This document shows positions 1-11,315 of a stretch of 64,000 nucleotides of DNA, in pieces. Source of the DNA: Hyaloscypha bicolor E (taxonomy: Eukaryota > Ascomycota > Leotiomycetes > Helotiales > Hyaloscyphaceae); contig NW_020194659.1 of the NCBI RefSeq assembly GCF_002865645.1, forward strand, positions 376,688-440,687. The letters are read 5' to 3'. The translations under genes were made by a program, and so were the position numbers. A model generated the notes under the pieces. That model was not told where the DNA came from. It saw nothing but the letters and a program-made list of their open reading frames with translations, and made no database searches. Positions within the stretch are counted from its first letter, which is position 1. Each line of letters starts with the position of its first letter.

Positions 1-1451
1 GCGGTCCTTTTCTCCCACTCAGTGTGGTAACTACCTTCCTGCGGCATTTGACGGACTAGTCGTCGGCAACATCCCGAGTCGGCCAGCGACGCGAGGCCGA
101 CGATTAGAGCAAAATCGCTGTCAATAGCATCGGCATTATCACTTGATCTGGGCTCAGGACCGATCTGCATTTCCAAGGATCGAATCGTGAGAATTCATGC
201 AGCGCAGGCGATGAAAATGAGATGCAACCTTAATCTAATAGGCAGACTACTGGTATCACGAAGGCCAACGCATTTTGCTAAGCGAGACCTGGTAAAGCTC
301 CTGGTTGCATTGGATAAATCGCAATAAATCCTTTATAGACTTTTATGATTTGAAAAACATAAGAAAAACATAAATTAGCTTCTTGGAAGGTCTCCTCGCG
401 TTGGTCCCTCCTTGAAACTTCAACTTCCTTCAGGGGTCTGCTCCGCTCCGAAACCACCGGACCAGACCCCTCAGGCGTGAACCCTAACTGGATTTGCGCC
501 ACCACCGGCCACCACCGCCACTAACAGAGAGCGAATGCACCACAGAGCCATTCCCTTCTCTATTAAGCACCACGAGACAGAGTATCGACCTTTTCTCTAG
601 TCTGAGACATTAATTACTTTCTGTTCTGTATCTATCTTCGAATTTGCCTACTTCGAACAATACTAAGGATGTGTTGCGCAACGGGCTTAAGGCACCCAAT
701 TTCGATCCTTGGTGGAGTCTCTGATTCGGATCGGAGATGATCTGGACTGCTGCGAAGTGGGGTTGTTCAAGGAGTTGCCGATGAGGCAATGCAGTGCCGT
801 ATAAATTTATTGCGCGATGGTGGCGCTCACGGACCCCCTGTGGCTAGAATGGGGTTCTTTACGATCATAGCGCATCTCCATTCAACTTTGCTCCGACCCC
901 TTTTCACTGATCCATCCCTCGAGTCCCGAGGCACGACCATCTATATCGGGCCGCAAAGAACCAATAGCTCCCCCCTGATGATCGAGACCTGCCTGTCGAC
1001 GCAGGAACACCGGGGACGGTATATCAGACGAAATATCAACATGGTAAACCGCGACAAGAACAAAAGAAGACATTCAAAAGCCAACTCCCCAGGGTTTTTC
1101 GTGTGTTGGCCATTCACCCATCTCGGCATTGGTTCCCCTCTATCATTTAATTACCGTCCTGTGGATTCTACTCCTAGAACTGCTTATTGAATGTGATAGT
1201 GAGGCGATTTCTACGATAGATATACTACAGGTTTGCCTTCCTGAAGCAGTATGGGGCGGCGGTGACAGCAGCCCCGCCACTACCCCCTAGTCAAAATAAA
1301 CGGTGGCCCGGGAAGCCGTGGGGATTTGGAAATTGACTTCACGTGTGCCCTTTGCTCTTTTTACTTTCCGAAGAAGATAAAATGTTTCCGGGCTGCCTCG
1401 TTCCCTTCGCTCATCTCTCAATCCTCTCTTTCCGAAGACACAGAAGCCAAG
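1..1451. other. Intergenic region, no gene recognised
   Basis: Only short ORFs without recognisable protein features occur on either strand. The last ~150 bases are the presumed promoter and leader of the FAD oxidase gene that begins at 1452. I see no repeat or RNA gene here. Confidence 0.5.
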
Positions 1452-3252
1452 ATGAAGTTCTCCACCATCGCCGCCTTAGTCGCCCAGTCATCCATGGCCC
1501 TGGCTTCTAAAAGCTGCCATTGTTTCCCAGGCGATTCTTGTTGGCCATCAACTAAAGCCTGGAGTAACCTCAACAGCACAGTCGGAGGCCGACTTATTTC
1601 CACAGTCCCCATCGGGACGCCTTGTCATGACCCAACTTTCAACGCTGCCGAGTGTGCGAACTTACAAAGCGAATGGACCCTCCCGCAGACGCAGTAAGTT
1701 CCGTCCACGATCTCCCATTTGACGACTGGTAGTTCTAAACTTCAGGGTAGTTTAGACTCGTCCTCATCGGTAATGGCGCCGTACTTTGCAAATCAGAGCT
1801 GTGACCCGTTCACTGCCGAGTCGAAGCCTTGCCTTCTTGGGAATTACGTCCGGTATGCAATCAACATGTCGACAGTTGATGATGTGATTGCTGGTATCAA
1901 GTTTGCGGAGAGCAATAACATCCGTTTCGTGATACGTAACACAGGCCATGAGTAAGTTACGCAAATTTTCTTGAGTATAAGAAATTTACTAAGTCGATAG
2001 TTTCCTCGGGAGGTCTACCGGTGCCGGGGCTCTTTCTGTCTGGACCCATTATCTCAAAGATATTGAGTTCCAAGAATGGTCAGACCGCCATTACCAAGGA
2101 TCGGCAGTGAAGATCGGAGCCGGCATTGAAGGGTATGAAATCTTGGAGGCGGCTTCAGCAAAAGGCCTGGTGGTAGTCGGAGGTGAATGTCCCACCGTCG
2201 GTATTGCTGGCGGTTACACTCAAGGTGGTGGACACTCTGCTTTGAGCACTGAATTCGGTCTCGCAGCGGACCAGACCCTCCAGTTCGAGGTTGTCACTGC
2301 TTCCGGAGTTTTAGTTACTGCCTCCCGAACTGAGAATTCAGATCTCTACTGGGCTTTGAGCGGTGGTGGGGGTGGAAACTATGGCGTTGTTGTCTCTATG
2401 ACAGTCAAGACATACCCGGACACTATGGTCAGCGGAGCGGGTCTGCAGTTTGCTGCCGCCTATACGACAACAGATATATTTTACAAGGCTGTCGCAGAGT
2501 TCCATACTCTTCTACCTGCTATGGTCGACAATGGGACTATGGTCGTGTACTACTTCACCGACGCATACTTCATCATCAATCCCTTGACGGCTTACAACAA
2601 AACCTCTGCAGAAGTCAAGGCCATCCTCAGCCCATTCATTGCTGTCCTGAATAGCCTCAGCATTCCATTTGAGGTGGCTTATACCGAATTTGCGACTTAC
2701 GAAGAGCATTACGCTACCTACATGGGACCGCTTCCGTATGGCAACATTGGCGCCGAGGAATACCAGTTTGGCAGTCGACTAGTCCCGCGCTCTGTGGTGC
2801 AAGACAACAACGATGGACTTCAAGCTGTCTTGCGCAACATTACCGAGAACGGTGTCCTTCTGGTAGGCATAGCTACAGATGTCTCAGCACCAGTGAAATC
2901 AGGCAACGTGTCAAATGCCGTACTACCCGCCTGGCGCGATGCCTTAATACACACATATTTGACGACCGCATGGGACTCCACGGCGCCCTGGTCCGATATG
3001 ATTCACGAGCAGGATTTGATGACCGATGAGTTTGTGCCACAACTGGAGGCTGTTACCCCTGGCAGTGGGGCATACATGAACGAGGCCGATTTTCGCCAGC
3101 CAAACTTCCAAGACGTGTTCTTCGGCGCTAACTATCCAGCCCTGTTGGCTATCAAGCTGAAGTGGGATCCCAACTCTTTCTTTTATGCTACAAAGGGCGT
3201 TGGTAGTGAGGTTTGGAACGTGGCTAATGACGGGCGAATGTGCCGAGTTTAA
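1452..3252 (+). CDS. Secreted FAD-linked oxidase (AA7 / berberine-bridge-enzyme type)
   Basis: Three exons (1452-1693, 1751-1951, 2001-3252) give 564 aa, the usual size for fungal BBE-like oxidases. The start encodes a signal peptide (MKFSTIAALVAQSSMALA), so the enzyme is probably secreted. The FAD-binding PCMH domain is seen from about residue 80 (VMAPYFANQSCDPF). H147 in the NTGHD motif and C211 in GGECPTVG match the two residues that hold FAD bicovalently in this family. The C-terminal BBE motif ends near DPNSFFYA. Family members oxidise carbohydrates (AA7 oligosaccharide oxidases) or alkaloid-like compounds; the substrate cannot be read from sequence. In intron 1 the acceptor at 1748-1750 is chosen because the earlier AG leads to a stop. 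A GH43 glycosidase follows on the same strand, which favours a sugar substrate (inference). Confidence 0.9.
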
Positions 3253-4307
3253 GGGAATTTAATAGCCAAGTGATAAATAAAAATAAATTTTAATAGCATT
3301 TCTAATTTTGGATGACATATCACAGCACTTTTTGGAGGATCTGCAATAATGCATGGAGGCAACCATTCCATTTCCTGGAGAGGGTACTCTAGCAAATAGT
3401 CATGGGTGAAAGGTTGTTTGTAAAGGAGCCCAGTCTTGCCACTTCGTTGGGAAGCTTGCTGACCACCCGTGATCAACAACACAATACTTGACGTTACTGT
3501 ACGGAGTACTCAGCTTCTCGGCGTTAGTTCATGAGCATTCGTAATCCCACTTTTTAAGACTGTCTCATCTGGTCTTTGGTCCTTTATTCTATTCCAACAT
3601 CCGTATCTCATCCAGGTCTCATCCGTCAGTCGCTTGTTGTAACTATGATATTTTATAAAGGCCAATTAAACCCAGTTTTTTAATTAATTTTAATACGGAT
3701 TGGATAGATTGAGTTAAAATGGATTAAATACGTATATTTATTAGTATTAGAGTATGTCTTATAATAGAGCGATTAAAGTTCTGAAGTATTATGAATGCAA
3801 TAAGCGACGTGACTAGTGACAGCTAGATGGGATAAACATTAAGATAAATAGTTACCTGGTAATTATTCTCATATGCCCTAGTCCCGTGAGACCCCGCAGT
3901 AATCTATAGTACTCTATGAGCCTAGATTCATCTTGATTTGGCTCGTTTCATACCCTGTAACTCAGAATACTAGGGCACTGAAATATATTATTCTAGTTCC
4001 ACACCAACAACAGAAGTAGTGCCAAGAACTTCTTGAGAAGCGGACAAACCAAATAATTAGAATTAACAGGCAAAATAGCGCAATTAATCTCAAATATTTC
4101 AGGAGGAAGAAACATTTATTCCTTCCGGAATATTCTTTCCGAATTCGAGGTGTGACCCCGCGATGTCCGGAACAATTGTGCCCGGATTTACGGATATTAA
4201 GTTAATGATCATCTGGAAAATCTGCGATATTGGGTCTTCTACAAATGATTGTCAAGCTCCCTATGTTCTTTTAAGCTCGAGGCTTTGTTTCTTTCCTCGC
4301 TCTCGCG
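3253..4307. other. Intergenic, AT-rich middle
   Basis: No convincing ORF. About 3630-3800 is markedly AT-rich and may be an old RIP-mutated repeat, but no terminal repeats were found. The region should hold the terminator of the oxidase and the promoter of the GH43 gene. Confidence 0.4.
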
Positions 4308-5888
4308 ATGAAGTTCGCCATTTTTACTTTCTGTTCCGGCTTCCTGGCCGTGTTAACGCACGGAGAACAATTTACCAACCCAGTTTTGTGGGAGGATCTC
4401 GCTGACAACGACGTCTTCCGCGTCGACGATGTTTATTACTACACTGCTTCGACTATGCACTACTCGCCTGGTGCCCCAATTCTACAATCTTACGACCTCG
4501 TCAACTGGGAATACATAGGCCATGCTGTGCCTAACCTCCCCTGGGGGAACAAGTACAATTTGCAAGGTGGGAATGCTTATGTAAAGGGCATCTTTGCATC
4601 TACTATGAGATACAGAGCAAGCAACAAGCAATTCTACTGGATTGGCTGTATTGAGTATAGTCGTACTTATGTTTACACCTCTACCTCTGCTACGAACACG
4701 TGGACCCCTCGCTCAGAAATCAACACTTGTTACTACGATTGCGGACTCCTTATCGATGATGACGATACTATGTATGTGGCTTATGGGAATACTCAAATTT
4801 CGGTTGCACAACTCTCAGCGGATGGCCTCGGTCAAGTGAAGACTCAGGTCGTCTACAATACACCTAGCAGTATCGGTACGCTAGAAGGATCCCGAATGTA
4901 TAAGATCAAAGGAGTGTATTACATATTCTCCACTAAACCTGCCAACGGGCAATATGTGTTACAATCTTCTAGCGGGCCATTTGGCCCATATACCATCAAA
5001 GAACTACTTTTGAATCTAGGGTCTCCTATTCCGGGCGGGGGGGTTCCTCACCAAGGCAGTTTGGTCGAGACACAAAATGGGACATGGTATTACATGGCAT
5101 TTGTGGACAGCTATCCTGGCGGAAGAATGCCCGTTCTCGCACCGATAACATGGGGCTCCGACGGGTTCCCGGTCATCACCCTGGTGAGCGGAGCGTGGGG
5201 ATCGTCTTACAACTACCCTCTGGCGCCTCGAGTTCTGGAGTCGTACACTGGTACCGATTCTTTCCAAGGGACCTCACTCGGCCCACAATGGGAATGGAAT
5301 CACAATTCCGATACTACCAAATTCTCTGTCAACAACGGTCTCATTTTGAACGCAGCAACAGTAACATCTGACCTGTATTCCGCGTGCAACACCCTCACAC
5401 ACAGAATTATTGGGCCCACGTCGTCAGGGACGATAATACTGGATTACTCTAAGATGAAAGACGGTGATCGCGCTGGGCTTGTGCTTCTACGAGACACAAG
5501 TGCTTGGATCGGGGTTGTGAACAATAGGGGCACATTCAGGGTATCCATGTGGTCCGGACTGACCATGACCTCAACATGGGGCACAGCCAGCACAGGAGCT
5601 GAAGTTAAAGGTGTTACGATTTCAGGTGGAAAAGTATGGCTGCGCATCTATGCTGATATTCATGTTGGGACCGGAAAGCAGGGAACTTTCTACTATAGCA
5701 CAGACGGCTCGACCTTCACAGCACTTGGAAGCTTGACTCTCAATAGCGCCTGGAATTTCTTTCTGGGATACCGATATGGTATTTTCAATTTTGCTACCAA
5801 GGCTCTTGGTGGCTCGGTGGCAGTCATTTCTTTCACGATGGATTCTCCGGGATCTACAACGACTGGAGGCACAATCACTCAGTCATAG
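4308..5888 (+). CDS. Secreted glycoside hydrolase family 43 protein
   Basis: An uninterrupted 526-aa ORF. Residues 1-19 form a signal peptide. The N-terminal part has GH43 five-bladed propeller features: NPVLWED near residues 24-30 with D30 as likely catalytic base, YYDCGLLID with D144 as likely pKa modulator, and GTLEGSRMYK with E193 as likely general acid. From about residue 310 the protein continues as a second beta-sandwich-like domain, as in fungal beta-xylosidase/arabinofuranosidase-like GH43 enzymes. The expected role is removal of xylose or arabinose from hemicellulose outside the cell. The preceding gene is a secreted FAD oxidase on the same strand. Exact specificity is not determined. 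Confidence 0.92.
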   Translation: MKFAIFTFCSGFLAVLTHGEQFTNPVLWEDLADNDVFRVDDVYYYTASTMHYSPGAPILQSYDLVNWEYIGHAVPNLPWGNKYNLQGGNAYVKGIFASTMRYRASNKQFYWIGCIEYSRTYVYTSTSATNTWTPRSEINTCYYDCGLLIDDDDTMYVAYGNTQISVAQLSADGLGQVKTQVVYNTPSSIGTLEGSRMYKIKGVYYIFSTKPANGQYVLQSSSGPFGPYTIKELLLNLGSPIPGGGVPHQGSLVETQNGTWYYMAFVDSYPGGRMPVLAPITWGSDGFPVITLVSGAWGSSYNYPLAPRVLESYTGTDSFQGTSLGPQWEWNHNSDTTKFSVNNGLILNAATVTSDLYSACNTLTHRIIGPTSSGTIILDYSKMKDGDRAGLVLLRDTSAWIGVVNNRGTFRVSMWSGLTMTSTWGTASTGAEVKGVTISGGKVWLRIYADIHVGTGKQGTFYYSTDGSTFTALGSLTLNSAWNFFLGYRYGIFNFATKALGGSVAVISFTMDSPGSTTTGGTITQS

Positions 5889-6441
5889 AGTGTTTTCCTT
5901 ACTAGTTGTTTGTAAACAAAACAATCTTTCCTGTATGTCAGATGATAGCTACTTAGGGGTCATCAGCGGAATTGGTAGTACAGTGAGTTTGAATTGACTG
6001 AAGCGCTCGCTTTGGTTAGTCGCAATGCAGATACTCTCATTTTGTTTTACCGCGATGTCAATAGGGTTTTCTTTATGTGAGCAGGTGAGCCGAGGGAGAT
6101 CAGTGCGTGAGCAAGGAGGCAACCTGATCAACACTTGAGATGCGACGTTATTTAAGATTCGGCGCAGGTTACCTTGAGGTTGAGAAAGAAACTCGTTGTG
6201 AGATGAAATGAGACCAGTTTTGTCTCGTATGCATGCTCCTTGAGCACACCGAAAGATAGTTCAACTATTGGACCGTCTAGGAGGCATTACAGCAGCGATC
6301 TAGCTGGGCACCAAGCTGCGGCCACACCCACAAAGCTTCAACGGCACAGCATCTTCACTATGCCCGGCTCATCTTTTCTGCTCCCCTTTAACCCCACTCT
6401 GTGTAAGTTTGTGTAAACCTCATTACAGCTCAATTAAAAAC
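5889..6441. other. Intergenic, nothing recognised
   Basis: Contains the 3' end region of the GH43 gene and sequence up to the signalling-domain relic. No repeats or ORFs of note. Confidence 0.4.
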
Positions 6442-7297
6442 ATGTCCTTCGGCTGGAGCGCTGGCGATATCATAGCCGCCGTCAACCTCCTCGAAATCAC
6501 CAAGGCTCTGAATTCCGTAACAGGCAGTTCTTCAGATCGCAAACGAGCCTCTTCATTCATAACGCCTATAACCTGTTCGCTTTAAACCATGCACTCAAAT
6601 GCAGTTGAAGAAGAAGAAAGGGTTTCCATCTCTACCCTCGAAGAAAAGAAAGCCAGCACTTTAATGCCAATAGTTGAAGCTTTGAAGCCACCAGTAAAAG
6701 AATTCGCGGACAAGGTGCTGAAATATTCCAGTGTTGAACGGATATGGGAAGAGGAAACGAGATTGGATGAAACGGCAGTATGAGAAGTTGAAGTGGCATT
6801 TTGTGGAGAGGGAGGACTTACTGAGTTGGGGACGACCATCGAGGCGCATTTTGCAGCTCTAGGAGCATTATATCGGAAGTTGATATTGTGAGTGCCGAAA
6901 CCTGCATTTCAGTGACTGTCACTGGTGGATTAAGGCTGACTTTGAAACTAGTAATGTGCTCGAATTCCACGGGTCAAAATCCGTAGAAAGGGACGTGGAC
7001 ATTCTTCGCGCCGTGAATGCAAACTCGGACGGAGTTGGAGAGATATATCGTCTATTGACGCACATGCGAGAGTTACAGGAGAGCTACGCGGGAAATCTGT
7101 TGGCGTTGGACCCGATCCTGGTGGATAAAGAATCTGAAATGAAAGGTGCGAAGCCAAACGAAGTTATGCAGTCTTACATTGCGAAAGCCATGTTGCTGGT
7201 CCAGCCTGGCATTCAAGAGACCGTGACGGATGAGTTTGCTGCAAAAGCCAACAGGATGAAAGTTGATGGTTCTGTTATCCGCAAGCTCAGAACTTAG
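6442..7297 (+). pseudogene. Relic of fungal signalling-type N-terminal domain protein
   Basis: The start MSFGWSAGDIIAAVNLL is the hallmark N-terminus of a large fungal family (often ubiquitin-like or STAND-associated proteins). After about 35 codons the family-like reading moves to another frame (FIHNAYNLFALNHALK), then to a third (EALKPPVKEFADKVLKY), and near 6780 shifts again (YEKLKWHFVERED, then GTTIEAHFAALGALYRKL). Family-like segments therefore lie in several frames with stops between them. This fits decay by indels; multiple introns could explain part but not all of the shifts. The 3' limit is uncertain. The segment 6956-7297 may be the last part (EVMQSYIAKAMLLVQPG). Confidence 0.45.
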
Positions 7298-8688
7298 TTA
7301 TCTGTTCCAAATCCGAGACTCTGGCTATTCGGACCCAAGTCAACAACCTCGAGCGCAATTGTTTTCGGTACAGCAAGGAAAAGGCAGCTACCCGTTGTGG
7401 CATCTCCGTGTCGACCCAAGAGTTATGCTGGCAGCAGGAACACACAAGAGGGTATTTTAGTGGGACTAGTGTACTTTTTTTTATACCAACTGCTGGGACA
7501 AGTACCACCAAGGAGCGATACTTGATGGCTGGACAAGTGAGGAGAAATTCAATGTGTTGAATTGGACTTTCAACTCTGGCACAGAGTGCATAGTGCCTAT
7601 TCGAGTGCTCTGCAAGGAAGTTTCTGGGTGTTGTTGCATCATTGGTGGTTTTCGGAATTTTAGACGTTCTGAGGATCGCAAGATCAAGTCCTGCTTGGAT
7701 GATGTTTTCGCGGTGTTTCAAGATGACGAGGCTACGAGTCTTTTGATCAACTCGTCTGGGCCGAATCCTTTCCAAACAGGCCTTGAAAAGAGTGTCTTGG
7801 ATCGGCTTGACATTTCAAAAATTGGTGGAAACAGAGCAATTCGTTCCCTCAGCTGAGTTGATGAGCTTGCCTTGGTAAAGAGTAAAATTACAAGAGATCA
7901 GCGAAAGTTTGTTTTAACAGGACGTCCATATTCTGCACCGGAACCACAGATTTTGTGCCAAGATTGAGGTTAAAGAGGGTGAGCTCAGTCGATACTTGTT
8001 TTGATTACTGTGAAACGGGGGGGGGTCGCCACAAAGCCATCGGTAATGCTCAACTGGAGGCGTCCAATATTGTGGCTGAAATGAACCCAAAGAAATCGAA
8101 CATTATTCAATCCGCCTCAAAGATAAGGAGAGAAAGGAAATTGATCTGTAAGCCTGTTCTTCTTTGGTACACTTTCAGGCGTGAGTGCTAGCCTTATATC
8201 GAAAAGTTTACCCGACACGGGTCAACCCCATGAACCGTGCCCCATTTTAGAACGGCAATGATAAGAATATCTTCCAAACACGGGTGCATAGAATTTGAGG
8301 CTGGAAGCCTCTTTCATGGCTTGAGTGCAGCTTTGGATGAAGAAAGATTAATCGCCACCCACCAACCCGCCCACCACGCCAAACTCCATGTACTGCTCTT
8401 CCTTCATTTACGAGGAATCGTACAGACTTACTAGAAGATTGGCAATTGTTAGGGACAATTCCAGTCTGGATTGCTCAAATTCATAATGAGTTCGTCTCTT
8501 AGCGTTGCTCCTGCAGTTGTTTGGCACTGACTCCCACAGCAGCGAAGGAGTGTGATGAGGAGTCTCGGGAGAAACCCACGAAAAAGCCGTTCATTAACCC
8601 AGCAATACAGAAGATTTGGTTTATTTTGTTATATTTTAGTAGGTCTTCTTCTGCGGTCTAATAAACCTCACCAGATGCTCAAAAGTAA
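7298..8688. other. Intergenic or decayed 3' part of the relic
   Basis: Only short ORFs (for example 7554-7856 and 7955-8191) without recognisable domains. The first few hundred bases may be more of the degraded gene to the left. The start of the membrane-protein gene to the right may also lie here, for example at the ATG near 8486, but I could not join it. Confidence 0.3.
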
Positions 8689-9544
8689 ATAGCTGCAGCT
8701 GCAACAACCTTCGCTACTGTCCTCGGATGTTCGTCTGATGCTACTCAAGGGTTGTCCTTATTCAGAACCGATTCTGCTGCAATAATAGATTACCTCGCCA
8801 CAGCAACTGCATCGGACGAAACTCAATTTCAGCACCCAGATCTGCCGGATGTTTGGTCTTGGGGGTTTTCCGGTATGCTTCGCCATGTTCTCTCCCATAT
8901 TTCGTAACGGTCGCTGACTGTTTCTCCTTGCAGGTGTCTGCGAACACTACACCGACCATTATCACGTAAGATTCAACGAAGGGAGATGCTACCATGCCTT
9001 CCCTCCATTGTTTTCCATCCAAGATCTCGTGGAAAAAGCACTCAGCAACTCAACATTCGTCGACACGCGTGACACAATCAACACTTGGAACATCGCTCTC
9101 GCAGCAAAGCCTTCCAATTCCTCGTTCTCCGCTCTAGCAGATTCAGCATCTCGACGAACAAAATCTATATCCCTCTTTCGAGGCGCCGCAGCAGCGGTTG
9201 CGCTCTCCCTTATAATAAGCCTCGCGAACGTCTTTGCCTTTTTTGCGCTAGCCGTCTTCTGTCCCTTGATGGAAGACAAAACCGAGCTCAAATACCGGAC
9301 TACGATCTTTAGTATCGCAGTTTTTGACTCCTTGCTATTTGCTGGCGCAATTGTGATGTTCTCCTCCGCGATGTTAATCGGGCCTGCTGCTCTAGCTTCA
9401 TTGGACGACGCCTCGACGCGATTGTTTGCGAATCGGGTTGCGAACCAAGTTGCGAACCATGTTGAGATAGGAATTGTTGTTGCGCTGGTTGCACTGCTCT
9501 GTCGGATCATGAGTGTGCCGATCATTGCACTGTTTTTTTCTTAG
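8689..9544 (+). CDS. Small multi-pass membrane protein, 5' end unresolved
   Basis: The last exon is 8934-9544. It joins through a 61-nt intron (8873-8933, gtatgc...cag) to an upstream exon open from about 8689; the joined frame reads DVWSWGFSG then VCEHYTDHYHVRF. Three hydrophobic stretches follow (about 25, 30 and 25 residues: GAAAAVALSLIISLANVFAF, then TTIFSIAVFDSLLFAGAIVM, then HVEIGIVVALVALLCRIMSV), suggesting three membrane spans at the C-terminus. No family was recognised. The initiator codon is unclear: there is an in-frame stop just before 8689, so another exon upstream is probably missing. Codon use and splice signals support a real gene. Confidence 0.5.
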
Positions 9545-9767
9545 CATAGTATTCAGTGAGATTCTGCTCATAGTTCTCGTGGGGTATGTGATATGGAAGT
9601 TTACGGTTAAGATAACGGAGAACCATCAACCTGTGGGGTGTTGAGATCAGACGAGGGGATGAAGGGATTCTATTTCTTGAAGAGTTTGATCGAGTGGGGG
9701 AGTCCTCAACGAATACATGTACAAATAGAACTGTGAGAAGGCTAAGTGCCACCCCGAGATACCAATA

Positions 9768-10228
9768 CGAGCGATTGATTAATCGGGCCTAAGCGAGGCG
9801 CCCGATTCGCTAATAAAAAAGCTTAATTTTAAAATAATATATAACTTTCTAATAAAGAGTCAATGCAAAGGTTTAATTAAATAAAAAAGGTTAATATATA
9901 TAAGAGACTTAAATAAATCTTTCTTGGATTAAATTTTATTAAAGATAAAGATTTATATAATTTTATATTTTATAAAACTATTTTATAATTAAAATTATTT
10001 AGAATTATAATAAATGGTTCTAGCTAATATTACTTAATTAATATAGATAATTAAACTATCTCTAAAACACCCTATTAATAAGTGTTTAATAATTTATAAT
10101 TACAATAATATTTTAATATCTTAAAAAGTTCGCTTGTATTCGACTTCGCATTTATGAACCGGAGTTCGATTAAGTAGGCAATTAAGCAATCGGGGCCCGC
10201 AGTTGGACCCCGATTGATCAATCGCTCA
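9768..10228. mobile_element. TA-flanked MITE (Tc1/mariner-like), AT-rich core
   Basis: Imperfect terminal inverted repeats of about 45 bp: the left end begins CGAGCGATTGATTAATCGGG, and the reverse complement of the right end begins TGAGCGATTGATCAATCGGG. Both ends are flanked by a TA dinucleotide (9766-9767 and 10229-10230), as expected of Tc1/mariner/Fot1-type insertion. The ~350-bp core is extremely AT-rich and has no coding capacity, consistent with RIP. The differences between arms include C/T changes. Confidence 0.65.
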
Positions 10229-10230
10229 TA

Positions 10231-11315
10231 TTGACAAACCGGGGTAAACAGGTGGATCCGATTCTTGTCTGGTTTCGACAGGCGGCTCGCCTGATGGACA
10301 CCGAAGCTTGCGCATGCAGGATGCTACACTAGTTTTTCAAGAATAGCCCAGAGTAGTGACTGGGTAATCTGGAGAATGAGGTTTGCTCGGAGCATGCGGT
10401 ATTCCCGGCACAATTGCTGTCAACCCCTGAACCCCTATTTTAGGCGAGCTTGGAAGTTCCCGAATGCATTGTAAGCCAGCATTAGAACACGACTTCAGAC
10501 GGTATAGAATGTGCCTCTACATATCGCTATCAAAAGACTGAAACTTCAAATTTTCTCTAGAAAGACCCACTTCCGTCCTCCAAGTCCTGGAGCCGATTGT
10601 GAGCAAGCCAGGGCGTGATTTAAGAACGGCCTCAGCTTGACCCAGGCGTCCTGCGAACGCGGGCCCAAGTACGGCCGAGGATAGAACCTACATTAGCCCT
10701 CAATGGGATTTCAGTGGGTCCCCTAAGACCTGGCTACAATTTCCTCTAAAACCTGCCCTGAATTTCAGCTCAAGTGGAGTCAAGGAAAACGAAACATAAA
10801 TCGTGAGCTGAAGAATTGCCGAGGAATTAGTATAATTCGAAAACAGTGACAAGATTGAAGTGCAAGCGCGGAGAAGAGAATTGCATAGCATTGAGACGAT
10901 TGCGAGCTTTACTTCTTGTTGGCGGTGGGTAATTACTACTCTCCGCTCACTCATATGCATCGCGAAGCAAACCGCACGTCCATTAAGAATATTAAAATTC
11001 AAGACTTTCCACCGAATGCACATCCAGCCAGTGCCTTCTCAGCGAGCAAAGCTTAAATAACTGTCTATATTCCTGCAGGTGATCTTGCCCTCTCGGTATA
11101 AACAGCTCAAATTTGTCTATCAATAACTCATAAACACGGATATCAGACTTTTCTTTTATACTCCTAACCCCGATCTCTTTTCTCTCCTTTGAACAATCCA
11201 ATTGAAAAGTCCCGTGGAGGAGTGACATGAAATCTACGCCCCCCCCAACCGCTCCTCCTCCGCTCCTCCTCCGCTCCTCCACCGCTTATCTTTTTTTTCG
11301 CAAGACCCGACACAT
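10231..11315. other. Intergenic downstream of URA2, nothing recognised
   Basis: No coherent ORF. A short CTCCTCC-rich tract near 11245-11280 lies just downstream of the URA2 stop. No repeats were recognised. Confidence 0.4.

Noticed and set aside
7287..7775. 162-aa open frame on the minus strand
   Set aside because: No family features; it lies opposite a region that continues the plus-strand signalling-domain relic, and the composition is not protein-like.
8989..9525. 178-aa minus-strand ORF opposite the membrane-protein exon
   Set aside because: Mirror of the plus-strand coding exon, which has clear membrane spans and a splice-supported upstream exon.
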